A stretch of DNA of 10,609 bases from an uncultured Fretibacterium sp. (GCA_937915755.1 CALGGR010000295.1:1-10609); one strand, 5' to 3'. Shown: positions 1-5,320, counted from the first letter of the stretch. Made by a program: numbers and translations. The notes: a model not told the origin generated them from the letters alone.

Positions 1-2
1 TC

Positions 3-98
3 ACATATAAATACTCTGTTACAGAGGTTATGTTAATTGTGAAGACAGGTTCTGATATGCACGAAAGCCCGTATATGTTGAAAAGAGCAGGGGTATGA
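3..98 (+). CDS. possible 3' end of an unrecognised gene (partial)
   Basis: The frame beginning at base 3 is open from the window edge to TGA at 96-98 and gives a protein-like tail of 31 residues ending HESPYMLKRAGV. No start can be judged because the gene would begin outside the window. No ribosome site or promoter supports an internal start. I do not recognise the product, and a chance open frame of this length is possible. Bases 99-186 downstream show no gene and no convincing site. Confidence 0.22.
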   Translation, partial: TYKYSVTEVMLIVKTGSDMHESPYMLKRAGV

Positions 99-190
99 AG
101 TTCACAGGTCTGAAGTCCTTATACTCAAAGTGCGAAGCTCAGAAACGCCGAAGAACGGGAACTGTCTTGCTCCCACAACATCCCAGATAA

Positions 191-212
191 GAACCCCCGC
201 GAAGGGGGGTTA
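191..212 (-). terminator. terminator of the 50-aa minus-strand gene
   Basis: On the minus strand AACCCCC pairs with GGGGGTT around a CTTCGC loop, followed by CTTAT. The stop codon TAA of the gene at 210-362 forms the first bases of the stem. The U-tail is weak, so this may be a less efficient Rho-independent terminator. Confidence 0.55.
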
Positions 213-362
213 TTCATCATCCTCCTCGATCCCCACGTGCCATCCATCGAGAGGCACTTCATTCTCATAGTATTCCGCTATCTCAACTGCCCTTTTTTCA
301 GTCAAGTTACGATACAAAAGTTTCCACATCCCGTTTCGCATAAGCACAACTCTATACTTCAT
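210..362 (-). CDS. small unknown protein, 50 aa
   Basis: The chosen start is the ATG at 362-360. It is preceded by AAAGGAGAAGACAACCA, a strong ribosome site, so the longer open frame reaching to 470 is not used. The product begins MKYRVVLMRNGMWKLLYRN and ends with an acidic GIEEDDE tail. It has no membrane segment and no motif I recognise. The pattern of an N-terminal strand-like stretch and then a helix (TEKRAVEIAEYYENE) suggests a small single-domain cytoplasmic protein. Its upstream DNA carries the same promoter, CCCGTGATC box and 5' UTR motif as the minus-strand genes at 5024, 5609 and 6200, so it is probably co-regulated with them although it lies about 5 kb away. Function unknown. Confidence 0.7.
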   Translation of the reverse strand: MKYRVVLMRNGMWKLLYRNLTEKRAVEIAEYYENEVPLDGWHVGIEEDDE

Positions 363-377
363 TGGTTGTCTTCTCCT

Positions 378-486
378 TTCGGTTTGTTGGGGTTTTCCTT
401 CCCTGTTGTCGAAGGTTATCTTAAGCCTGAGTTCGAAATTGTTGATGCGTGATAACGCCGGTCTATTCAACCCGTGATCTGCGCTG
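378..486 (-). promoter_or_regulatory. promoter and conserved upstream box of the 50-aa gene
   Basis: Read on the minus strand, TAAGAT at 423-418 follows CTCAGGCT and fits the -10 position seen in the related cassettes (GTTCCAGGCTAGTAT). Between promoter and start lies GGGAAGGAAAACCC, shared with the cassettes at 5024 and 5609. The box CCCGTGATCTGCGCTG (plus strand, 470-486) lies about 109 bp from the start codon, as in the other copies. No good -35 is visible. Another minus-strand TAGTAT (GCTAGTATGG) lies at 499-508. Confidence 0.5.
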
Positions 487-562
487 GGTTTTTCCCGCCA
501 TACTAGCTATCACCTTATTCAAATTCAACGCTAACATGCCCCTAGAAAGGAAGGGATTCCCA

Positions 563-922
563 ATGAAAAAAACACAGGGATTCACTCGATACACAATGGT
601 TTCATCCGACATTTTCGTAACTGTCACTCACTTCGGTGTGACTTTCTCAACAAGCGCAGTCAATGCCTTGAATTGCTCGATGGTCAATGTCTATTTTAAT
701 ATAGACAAAAAACAAATGGCTATCAAGGCCGATGCGAACGGCGACTGGAAATTCATCCCCAGCAAACAAAATGGCTATGTCCGATGGAATGTCAAACATC
801 TAATCAACAAAATTCAGACTTTTGTTGATACAGAAGGCAAACGATTCATCGGTCGATATGACCGCGATGAAAACGCAATAATTTTCGACTTCAACGTCTC
901 GGCTCCGACAAGAAAAAGATAG
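563..922 (+). CDS. conserved-looking small protein of unknown function, 119 aa
   Basis: The start is the ATG at 563, preceded by GAAAGGAAGGGATTCCCA; the frame is open from 449, but no ribosome site supports the earlier start. The N-terminal half (residues 11-55) reads like a beta-rich module: FVTVTHFGVTFSTSAVNAL followed by VNVYFNIDKKQMAIKA. This form, in which a strand is followed by a short helix and a line about its own value in the cell, resembles small plasmid and phage hypothetical proteins of gut bacteria, but I cannot give a family name. The C-terminus is basic (SAPTRKR). There is no signal peptide or membrane segment. The last codons and the stop are part of a 20-21 bp unit that is copied twice more downstream. 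A terminator follows at 960. Function unknown. Confidence 0.7.
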   Translation: MKKTQGFTRYTMVSSDIFVTVTHFGVTFSTSAVNALNCSMVNVYFNIDKKQMAIKADANGDWKFIPSKQNGYVRWNVKHLINKIQTFVDTEGKRFIGRYDRDENAIIFDFNVSAPTRKR

Positions 923-963
923 CCCCTGACAAAGCGAAGATAACTCCGACAAAGCGAAGATAG
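903..963 (+). repeat. three tandem 20-21 bp units spanning the gene's stop codon
   Basis: Units begin at 903 (CTCCGACAAGAAAAAGATAGC), 924 and 943, the last two reading close to CTCCGACAAAGCGAAGATAGC. The first unit contains the final codons and TAG of the 119-aa gene; the copies are non-coding. The last unit runs into the terminator stem. Confidence 0.75.
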
Positions 964-990
964 CCCCCACTGGGGGCTATTTCAATTTTA
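960..990 (+). terminator. Rho-independent terminator of the 119-aa gene
   Basis: ATAGCCCCC pairs with GGGGGCTAT around an ACT loop (stem 960-968 and 972-980), followed by TTCAATTTTA. The stem is GC-rich and the plus-strand tail is U-rich. The minus-strand tail is not, so it acts mainly on plus-strand transcription. Confidence 0.7.
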
Positions 991-1127
991 CAGGTCTTTG
1001 ATGGCTTCGCAGGTCTTTGATGGCTTCGCAGGTCTTTGATGGCTTCGCAGGTCTTGATAGCTATCGCGGGGGTTGATAACTATTGCAGGTCTTTGATAAC
1101 TATTGCAGGGGTTGATGGCTCTTATAG
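991..1127. repeat. degenerate tandem array, seven units of about 19 bp
   Basis: Three exact units of CAGGTCTTTGATGGCTTCG (991-1009, 1010-1028, 1029-1047) are followed by four diverged ones. These start at 1048, 1067, 1086 and 1106 and carry TTGATAGCTATCG or TTGATAACTATTG in place of TTTGATGGCTTCG. The array fills the gap between the terminator at 960-990 and the stop codon of the minus-strand gene at 1130, so it lies in that gene's 3' UTR. There are no spacers, so it is not CRISPR. Iteron or structural roles are possible but unproven. Confidence 0.8.
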
Positions 1128-1129
1128 AC

Positions 1130-2083
1130 CTACTTCGGTGCTTTCACAGGGTAGACCACAACGTCGTCTTCATTAAACTTTGCGCAGTCCGCATTGATAT
1201 ACATAGGAGCCAGCCACTTCAGGATCAGCTTCTGATCTTCTTTTGGCCCCACCCAAAAATGGTGCCAGTGTCCGCGTCTTGAGTGGGGTCTTTTAGGACT
1301 GCCTAGGCCGGTTCCTACCGCTGTGCCCTGCGCTGCCTTCCTGATAACCGCTCCGATCCTGAGACCAACAGAATATGTGTGTATCTCCTGTTTGGTATCT
1401 GCTATATAGGACCGCCGCTTCTTACGATAAGGCTGATCGTCGGTGATGTCTGCATTCTGGGAGACAAGGTAGAGCAGGAGTGTGATAGCCTTAAGCATTT
1501 CGGACTGCATAAGGGTTGCTGCTTCCTTCAAAACTGATGCCAGTTCTGGCCCGCTCTTTACACCCGACAGAACCGTCTTCAGCATATCATCCACACATTC
1601 TTTTATCGTTCCTCCTGGTATCAAGTGCAAAATCTGCGGAAGAACTCTGTCTGCCATCAGCCACTGTATGCTCAGTTCTGTGTTATCGCGGTTCACGTCA
1701 TAGTCCACGAAGTAGAAGAAGCCGTCGCGCCCTTCGATCAGGTTCGGGGCTTTTATATAGACCGCAGGATACGGCGGGTGGAGCAGCAACTCAGCAGGAA
1801 GAACTTCTGTGTCTTCTATATGCTCGGCTTGTTCGGCCAGCGTGTCCGTCAGGTCTTCGTCAAATCTATAGATGACCTTATTCTGCCGCCACAGCCAGCA
1901 GGCTGTCAGGCTCGCTCCTTCCCCTGGTGACATGTTCTCACTCGCAAGGTATGTACATGCTGCGTTTATCGGTAGCTCACAGTAGTCAGGCCAAGGAATA
2001 TCGGCCTTCTTCAGCTCATCAAGCTGGTCATAGCACCCTGGCAGTCTTTTCGTCCATTGCCGGACTAGATCTAACGGTGTCAT
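1130..2083 (-). CDS. AcrVA2-like protein, candidate anti-CRISPR or anti-defence factor, 317 aa
   Basis: The start ATG at 2083 is preceded by AAGGGAGCGAGATCATT. The product is soluble and mixed alpha/beta. Residues 95-150 hold a strand-rich stretch (LLLHPPYPAVYIKAP, then GFFYFVDYDV). Residues 155-225 are helical. The C-terminal block has RPHSRRGHWHHFWVGPK (about 265-281), then LILKWLAPMYINAD. Length (AcrVA2 is about 320 aa) and the pattern of an Arg/His-rich HWHxxWxG line followed by a xKWxxPxxxN line match what I recall of the AcrVA2-like family. AcrVA2 lowers Cas12a by acting on its mRNA during translation; relatives occur on mobile elements whose hosts lack Cas12a. Assignment is from memory, without alignment, so target and activity are inference. 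It is transcribed alone, divergently from the helix-turn-helix gene at 2172, from a clear promoter at 2125-2152. Confidence 0.5.
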   Translation of the reverse strand: MTPLDLVRQWTKRLPGCYDQLDELKKADIPWPDYCELPINAACTYLASENMSPGEGASLTACWLWRQNKVIYRFDEDLTDTLAEQAEHIEDTEVLPAELLLHPPYPAVYIKAPNLIEGRDGFFYFVDYDVNRDNTELSIQWLMADRVLPQILHLIPGGTIKECVDDMLKTVLSGVKSGPELASVLKEAATLMQSEMLKAITLLLYLVSQNADITDDQPYRKKRRSYIADTKQEIHTYSVGLRIGAVIRKAAQGTAVGTGLGSPKRPHSRRGHWHHFWVGPKEDQKLILKWLAPMYINADCAKFNEDDVVVYPVKAPK

Positions 2084-2109
2084 AATGATCTCGCTCCCTT
2101 CTCTTCTTA

Positions 2110-2152
2110 AAAGTCCTTCTCTATCTTATAAAGTCCTTGCCTTCTAAGTCAA
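2110..2152 (-). promoter_or_regulatory. promoter of the AcrVA2-like gene with a repeated operator-like motif
   Basis: On the minus strand TTGACT (2152-2147) and TATAAG (2130-2125) are separated by 16 bp. The motif AAAGTCCTT (plus strand) occurs twice, at 2110-2118 and 2130-2138. The starts are 20 bp apart, about two helical turns, with one copy abutting the -10 and the other lying just downstream of the start of transcription. That is a typical repressor arrangement. The regulator is not known; the divergent helix-turn-helix protein is the obvious candidate. Confidence 0.55.
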
Positions 2153-2171
2153 AACAACATAAAATCTTATC

Positions 2172-3569
2172 ATGGACTATAACAATGTAAATACTTGGCG
2201 TTTGGACCAGGATAATAGAAGACGGGCTACGGAGATATTGATCGGTGCTCCTGTGGAAAATGTGCATCACGAGACAGCTTATCGCGATACGCGAGATGCT
2301 TCTCATGAAGAAGTTTTAGCTAGAGTCAGAATCGTCGGCGTTGAAAGAACCGCTAAGGAGTACGGGATAAAGCCTAAAGTTATTAGACGATGGCTGAAAA
2401 AGGAAGGGTTGAATAATAAGAGTATGAGCAAAGATACTATGAAGAAGACTACACAGGAAGAAAATGTGTCTATCCCACAGGTAACGGCTACAGTTCCGCA
2501 AGAAGGTACAAGGCATGCAGATACACAGAAGAACCCCGCAAATATGAAACAGCCTGCTCCGCAAACACAGCCTCTTAAAAAGAGTCAAGACTTCTCGCCG
2601 GAGGAGCGCAAGGCTATAGTCGCAAGAGCCAAGGAGATCGGCACACAAAAAGCTGCGGAAGAAGCGGGAACCACTCGCTTCGTTGTCATGAGTTGGGAGA
2701 GAAATGATCCAGACTATAAAAAGTTTGTTGGAAGAACTCCCGCAGAGGACACTCCCACAGAGGCCGCTCCAACAAAGACCGATCCAACAAAGACCGATCC
2801 CGTAAAGAGTATATCCACAGAAGTTATTCCTGGTTCCAATGGTCTGCCGTCTCGAAAAGAGCATGTGCAGGACTATAGTATTGAAGACCGATTGCTGCTC
2901 ATCGCTAAGGCCGAAGAAGTAGGAAATGGACCGGTCTCACGAGCGTACGGTTTATCTAGCTATACTATACCAAACTGGAAAAGACCGCTGACGGAAGGCC
3001 GCGGTCAGATCGCTGCTCCCAAAAAGTCCGCCGCTAAGAAACCGGCAGTCGAGAAAAAGCCCGCCGAGAAAAAGATCGAGGGGAAGTCTAGGAAGCAGGC
3101 AGCGCCGATAGCACTTGGAGCTCATGCGAATCCGGTCGCTCAACAGGTGACTCCAGCAGCCCCAGCAGTTCCCAGCACACCGGCTGCTCCGTCAGAACCA
3201 GTCACTCCTGCCGCCCCTGTGCACACTCCTGCACCGGCGGAATCTGTGACCACTGCAATTCCGGCGGTCACCGCGCAAGAGCTTAAAGCCATACCAACAA
3301 CCCCGACGCAGGAACTTGTCGATCCTGTGCCCTCAACGGCTCCTAGCACATCAGTTACTCCTACAGCGTCAGCGGCTGCCATACACACAGATGTGTCAGC
3401 GCCCCAGGGTCAAGCATATGAGCCGCCTGCACCTATGTACACACTACCGTCGGCTCCTGTTGCCCCGACGGCTTCTGACACCATAGAGATGATTCGGTTA
3501 AAGGATCGAGTCGCGTCCCTTGAAGAACGTGTCGAAACGCTCAGGAAGGTGATCCTCGAGTTGATCTGA
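2172..3569 (+). CDS. protein with three HTH-like repeats, long disordered linker and C-terminal coiled coil, 465 aa
   Basis: ATG at 2172 is the first in frame after a stop at 2160, but it has no clear ribosome site, so a start some codons downstream is possible. Three related segments lie near residues 43-80, 139-180 and 233-272. Each has the pattern of an acidic helix, AxxxGxxxxAxEYG, then VIRRWLKK or a variant, as in transposase/Psq-type helix-turn-helix units. The third ends TIPNWKRP. They are joined by Thr/Pro/Lys linkers, including a PTKTD duplication. Residues 280-310 are Lys/Ala-rich and could bind DNA nonspecifically. Residues 320-430 are almost entirely Ala/Pro/Thr/Ser/Val and presumably disordered. 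The last 30 residues (RLKDRVASLEERVETLRKV) form a heptad coiled coil, suggesting oligomerisation. The layout suggests a multivalent DNA-binding or regulatory protein, perhaps controlling the divergent AcrVA2-like gene. I know no named family with this architecture. Confidence 0.7.
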   Translation: MDYNNVNTWRLDQDNRRRATEILIGAPVENVHHETAYRDTRDASHEEVLARVRIVGVERTAKEYGIKPKVIRRWLKKEGLNNKSMSKDTMKKTTQEENVSIPQVTATVPQEGTRHADTQKNPANMKQPAPQTQPLKKSQDFSPEERKAIVARAKEIGTQKAAEEAGTTRFVVMSWERNDPDYKKFVGRTPAEDTPTEAAPTKTDPTKTDPVKSISTEVIPGSNGLPSRKEHVQDYSIEDRLLLIAKAEEVGNGPVSRAYGLSSYTIPNWKRPLTEGRGQIAAPKKSAAKKPAVEKKPAEKKIEGKSRKQAAPIALGAHANPVAQQVTPAAPAVPSTPAAPSEPVTPAAPVHTPAPAESVTTAIPAVTAQELKAIPTTPTQELVDPVPSTAPSTSVTPTASAAAIHTDVSAPQGQAYEPPAPMYTLPSAPVAPTASDTIEMIRLKDRVASLEERVETLRKVILELI

Positions 3570-3595
3570 AGCTCCCTTGGTCGGTGTGGCCTTCT

Positions 3596-3670
3596 GAGCA
3601 GAAGCATGGTCAGAAGTAGGAGCGTTGTCCTAAGCCGGAGTATGGTCAGAAAAAGACTAACAATTTAGTC
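3596..3670. repeat. imperfect GCATGGTCAGAAG repeats and a small inverted repeat between genes
   Basis: The 174-bp gap between the HTH gene and the next gene holds diverged copies of CAGAAGCATGGTCAGAAG and GGAGTATGGTCAGAAAAAG, similar in wording to the CAGAGAAGCATTTGAC units at 5806-5837. GACTAA and TTAGTC form a six-base inverted repeat with a CAAT centre at 3655-3670. No strong terminator follows the HTH gene. Confidence 0.35.
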
Positions 3671-3682
3671 ATATAAATCCGC

Positions 3683-3711
3683 TTGCTATCTGAGTTCAAC
3701 CACGGTAATAT
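3683..3711 (+). promoter_or_regulatory. promoter of the 65-aa gene
   Basis: TTGCTA at 3683-3688 and TAATAT at 3706-3711 are 17 bp apart. The -10 is preceded by GAGTTCAACCACGG, related to the GAGTTC...GG context of other promoters in the window. It lies 33 bp upstream of the start codon. Confidence 0.5.
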
Positions 3712-3743
3712 GCTTGCTAACAAAAACAAGGGAGGAAAAACCC

Positions 3744-3941
3744 ATGGTAGAACTATTTGACCAAGCGCTCGACCAAGAACTCGAACTGAAAATTCAGCAA
3801 CTTCGAATCCGCAACATTCTCAAAATTGTAGCGGAATTTGTGGACGAACTCAAACATCCTGAGGAGTTCGGACTCTCCGACAAGGCTATTTGGTGGGTGG
3901 AATTTCAACTCCGAGACCTGCACAATCAACTTCCGCTGTAG
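3744..3941 (+). CDS. small helical protein of unknown function, 65 aa
   Basis: The start ATG at 3744 follows AAGGGAGGAAAAACCC; the in-frame ATG at 3714 lies before this ribosome site and is not used. The product (MVELFDQALDQELELKIQQ...) is acidic and predicted almost wholly helical, with a hydrophobic/charged pattern over residues 5-40 that could form a helical hairpin or dimer, and aromatic residues IWWVEF near 49-54. It has no signal peptide, Cys pair or recognised motif. It has its own promoter and a very strong terminator 3 bp after the stop, so it is a single-gene unit. GGGAGGAAAAACCC before the start resembles the GGGAAGGAAAACCC element found further upstream in the minus-strand cassettes. 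Function unknown. Confidence 0.7.
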   Translation: MVELFDQALDQELELKIQQLRIRNILKIVAEFVDELKHPEEFGLSDKAIWWVEFQLRDLHNQLPL

Positions 3942-3944
3942 CGG

Positions 3945-3978
3945 AAAATTCCCTCAAGCGATTGGGGGAATTTTTTTT
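3945..3978 (+). terminator. strong Rho-independent terminator
   Basis: AAAATTCCCTCAA (3945-3957) pairs with TTGGGGGAATTTT (3962-3974), with one G-U pair, around a GCGA tetraloop, and continues into eight T. A second small hairpin (TTCCGC TGTA GCGGAA, 3931-3946) contains the stop codon just upstream. Confidence 0.9.
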
Positions 3979-4040
3979 GTCTGGTTATTTTCCGATCCAG
4001 TTCTTTCGATCTGGCTCTTCCTGTTCGGCTTTTTTCCGAT

Positions 4041-4066
4041 CTGACCCTTCATTCTGACCCTTCATT
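4041..4066. repeat. exact 13-bp tandem duplication in intergenic DNA
   Basis: CTGACCCTTCATT occurs twice in direct succession. The surrounding 3979-4093 stretch is T/C-rich with repeated CCGATC and TTCGATCTGG words and shows no gene. Confidence 0.8.
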
Positions 4067-4093
4067 TCTTACATTTTCTGACTATTTATTCAT

Positions 4094-4121
4094 TTGACTT
4101 AGTGCATTTCTACGGTAGTAT
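4094..4121 (+). promoter_or_regulatory. sigma-70-type promoter of the 109-aa gene
   Basis: TTGACT at 4094-4099 and TAGTAT at 4116-4121 are 16 bp apart. The -10 context TTCTACGGTAGTAT is the same as in the minus-strand promoter at 6633-6638. A small hairpin (GTGCT GATA AGCAC, 4136-4149) lies in the leader just before the ribosome site. Confidence 0.75.
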
Positions 4122-4168
4122 TCTTCTTAAATTCAGTGCTGATAAGCACAAGAAAGGACTTGGTAACT

Positions 4169-4498
4169 ATGTTCGGTTATTCTCAGCAACAGTTCGCTCG
4201 TATCAAGGCATTCGCTGATATGCAGTTCTTGGAAGACATCAATGATGTCACTGTCCACACTGGGTATATGACTATCAACTCACCATGGATAGATGAATCA
4301 GGTCGATTCGAATTTACTGACATCGGAGCAGTCGAGTGCTATGGAGAAGAAGTGGTCAAGGAGTTCTGCGAAAAGGCAGACATTGCTCTGCATGATGAGA
4401 AGCGACTTGCGCAACTCAAGGAATGGTCGGAAAGAACAGTGTATCATCCGAAGTATCCTTGGAAAAACCCAGTCGAGGAATTTGATCTGGAATGGTAA
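4169..4498 (+). CDS. acidic protein of unknown function, 109 aa
   Basis: The start ATG at 4169 is preceded by AAGAAAGGACTTGGTAACT; the in-frame ATG at 4136 lies in the leader hairpin and is unlikely. The N-terminus (MFGYSQQQFARIKAFADMQFL) is helical. Residues 25-55 (VTVHTGYMTINSPWIDESGRFEFTDIG) suggest a beta-hairpin. Residues 58-90 form a charged helix with one CYGEEVVKEFC pair of cysteines. The C-terminus is aromatic and acidic (YPWKNP, EEFDLEW). It has no membrane segment and no family I recognise. An acidic, Trp-rich small protein next to an AcrVA2-like gene could be an anti-defence or DNA-mimic factor, but that is speculation from context. It is transcribed alone. Confidence 0.7.
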   Translation: MFGYSQQQFARIKAFADMQFLEDINDVTVHTGYMTINSPWIDESGRFEFTDIGAVECYGEEVVKEFCEKADIALHDEKRLAQLKEWSERTVYHPKYPWKNPVEEFDLEW

Positions 4499-4519
4499 AA
4501 AAGGAGTCGCAAGACTCCT
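4497..4519 (-). terminator. minus-strand terminator at the end of the 109-aa gene
   Basis: AGGAGTC and GACTCCT pair around GCAA/TTGC. On the minus strand the stem is followed directly by six T, a good Rho-independent signal for leftward transcription from 4707-5024. On the plus strand there is no U-tail. Confidence 0.65.
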
Positions 4520-4520
4520 G

Positions 4521-4570
4521 CTTCCGATCCGATTCAGGAAAACAAGATTCAGAAAAATAGGGGGAATATG
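4521..4570. repeat. intergenic element shared with 5873-5922
   Basis: After the hairpin, CCGATCCGATTCAGGAAAA, then a GATTCAGAAAAA run and GGGAAT, recur in the same order at 5873-5922 (CCGATCGCGATTCAGGAAAA, then GATTCAAGAAAAAA and GGGAAT), also next to a minus-strand terminator hairpin. This indicates copied 3' cassettes. Confidence 0.55.
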
Positions 4571-4650
4571 GACGAAAGCCCGGCTGAAAAATCATGAAGA
4601 AAAATTGTGGGAGCAGTTTTGCCCCCACACATATTCGCTCATCCACAGTC

Positions 4651-4676
4651 AAATTCCCCGCGGGGGAATTTTTTTT
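4651..4676 (+). terminator. Rho-independent terminator for the 109-aa gene transcript
   Basis: AAATTCCCC (4651-4659) pairs with GGGGAATTT (4663-4671) and runs into eight T (4669-4676). A further hairpin (GTGGGAGC with GCCCCCAC, 4607-4628) lies upstream. The resulting 3' UTR is about 175 nt. Confidence 0.8.
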
Positions 4677-4681
4677 ACATA

Positions 4682-4711
4682 TCTCTCTGCATCACTTCTC
4701 TCTGCATCACT
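4682..4711. repeat. exact 15-bp tandem duplication carrying a stop codon
   Basis: TCTCTCTGCATCACT occurs twice (4682-4696, 4697-4711). On the minus strand the right-hand copy contains the TGA that ends the 105-aa gene and the left-hand copy repeats it in frame. Confidence 0.85.
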
Positions 4712-5024
4712 TCATCTTGCTGAATATCTCTTTATACCAAACTTCACGATGCTTTCTTTCGAGACTCTCCAGCTCCCTTTTCGCTTCGGCCTCATTATCT
4801 AAGGCCTCATCGATCATGAGCGATAGCTCCCCATCCTCAATGCCTATTTTTTTCAGTTCGCGTTCTTTGTCCATCAACGCATCCGTCCTGTTCATCAACT
4901 TGTTACACTCATAACAAGCCTTTTCTGCGTTCTTTCGCAGTTCTTGAAGTCTTGCTGACTCCTCCTTACCATACAGTGGCCTCACTGTCAGCTTGTGATA
5001 CACGCGGTCATACTTCTTCTTCAT
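4707..5024 (-). CDS. coiled-coil protein of unknown function, 105 aa
   Basis: The start ATG at 5024 follows AGAAGGGAGAAAAACATC; the open frame continues to 5213 but that part is promoter DNA. The product starts MKKKYDRVYHKLTVRPLYGK and then is strongly helical and charged: ESARLQELRKNAEKACYECNK, MDKERELKKIG, and AEAKRELESLERKHREVW. Two long amphipathic segments separated by a turn near residues 62-78 (KKIGIEDGELS) suggest an antiparallel coiled-coil hairpin. One CYEC pair lies in the first helix. There is no membrane segment or recognised domain. It carries the shared upstream cassette (5092-5160), so it is likely expressed like the paralogous trio to its right although it is not homologous to them. 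Function unknown. Confidence 0.7.
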   Translation of the reverse strand: MKKKYDRVYHKLTVRPLYGKEESARLQELRKNAEKACYECNKLMNRTDALMDKERELKKIGIEDGELSLMIDEALDNEAEAKRELESLERKHREVWYKEIFSKMK

Positions 5025-5059
5025 GATGTTTTTCTCCCTTCTGGTTTTTGTTTGTGCGA

Positions 5060-5160
5060 TTTGTTGGGTTTTCCTTCCCTTGCTGGCGCCTATACTAGCC
5101 TGGAACTCGAATCCTGAGATGCGGGGTACGGCGGGATCACTTCCCCCGTGATCTCTGCTG
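5060..5160 (-). promoter_or_regulatory. upstream module of the 105-aa gene
   Basis: Minus-strand GTTCCAGGCTAGTAT places the -10 TAGTAT at 5097-5092. Downstream in the 5' UTR is GGGAAGGAAAACCC. Upstream, GATCAC and GTGATC form an inverted repeat with a seven-base centre inside the conserved box (plus strand CCCCCGTGATCTCTGCTGA, 5142-5160). No consensus -35 is seen, so an activator or a structured single-strand promoter may be needed. Confidence 0.5.
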
Positions 5161-5248
5161 ACTTCTTGACTCAGGCTTCCTCCGGTCTCCGCGATCCTGC
5201 AAGTTCTCCGCAAACCTGCTCGGAGAAGCCTTGCTCAGAGAAGCCATG
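5092..5248. repeat. copy 1 of a roughly 150-bp upstream segment (copy 2 at 5664-5820)
   Basis: The stretch from TATACTAGCCTGGAACT through the GTGATCTCTGCTGA box to the CGGAGAAGCCTTGCT repeats aligns with 5664-5820 at a constant offset of about 572 bp with only scattered differences. A more diverged third copy of the promoter half starts at 6257, and a fourth, weaker one at 6633. Confidence 0.75.
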
Positions 5249-5280
5249 CTCGGAGAAGCCTTGCTCAGAAGCATTTGACT
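5221..5280. repeat. four tandem 15-bp units
   Basis: Units CGGAGAAGCCTTGCT, CAGAGAAGCCATGCT, CGGAGAAGCCTTGCT and CAGAAGCATTTGACT follow without gaps. The stretch is non-coding on current evidence. In the second cassette the same words occur at 5791-5837 with 15, 16 and 16-bp units. Confidence 0.85.
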
Positions 5281-5289
5281 GGACAGCAA

Positions 5290-5320
5290 CGAGAAGGAGT
5301 CCCATTTGGACTCCTTCTCG
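5290..5320. terminator. 13-bp perfect hairpin between cassettes
   Basis: CGAGAAGGAGTCC (5290-5302) and GGACTCCTTCTCG (5308-5320) are perfectly complementary around CATTT. It lies downstream of the minus-strand gene at 5373. Neither side has a real U-tract, so it may be an mRNA 3'-end stabiliser or a weak terminator. Confidence 0.5.

Noticed and set aside
499..508. GCTAGTATGG as a second promoter for the 50-aa gene
   Set aside because: The word matches the -10 consensus but the flanking GTTCCAG context is missing and it lies upstream of the conserved box; kept only as a note.
991..1127. CRISPR array
   Set aside because: Units are contiguous with no unique spacers, and no cas gene is present.
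1516..1930. Plus-strand frames within the AcrVA2-like gene
   Set aside because: No ribosome site, Arg/Ser-rich shadow products, and the minus strand is clearly coding.
2316..2864. 182-aa minus-strand frame
   Set aside because: Shadow of the HTH gene, with Leu/Cys/Ser-rich content typical of an antisense frame and no ribosome site.
3140..3388. Gly/Ala/Val-rich 82-aa minus-strand frame
   Set aside because: Antisense of the Ala/Pro-rich linker; low complexity explains the open frame.
4293..4914. Plus-strand frames 4293-4802 and 4594-4914
   Set aside because: They run through two terminators and oppose the real 105-aa gene.
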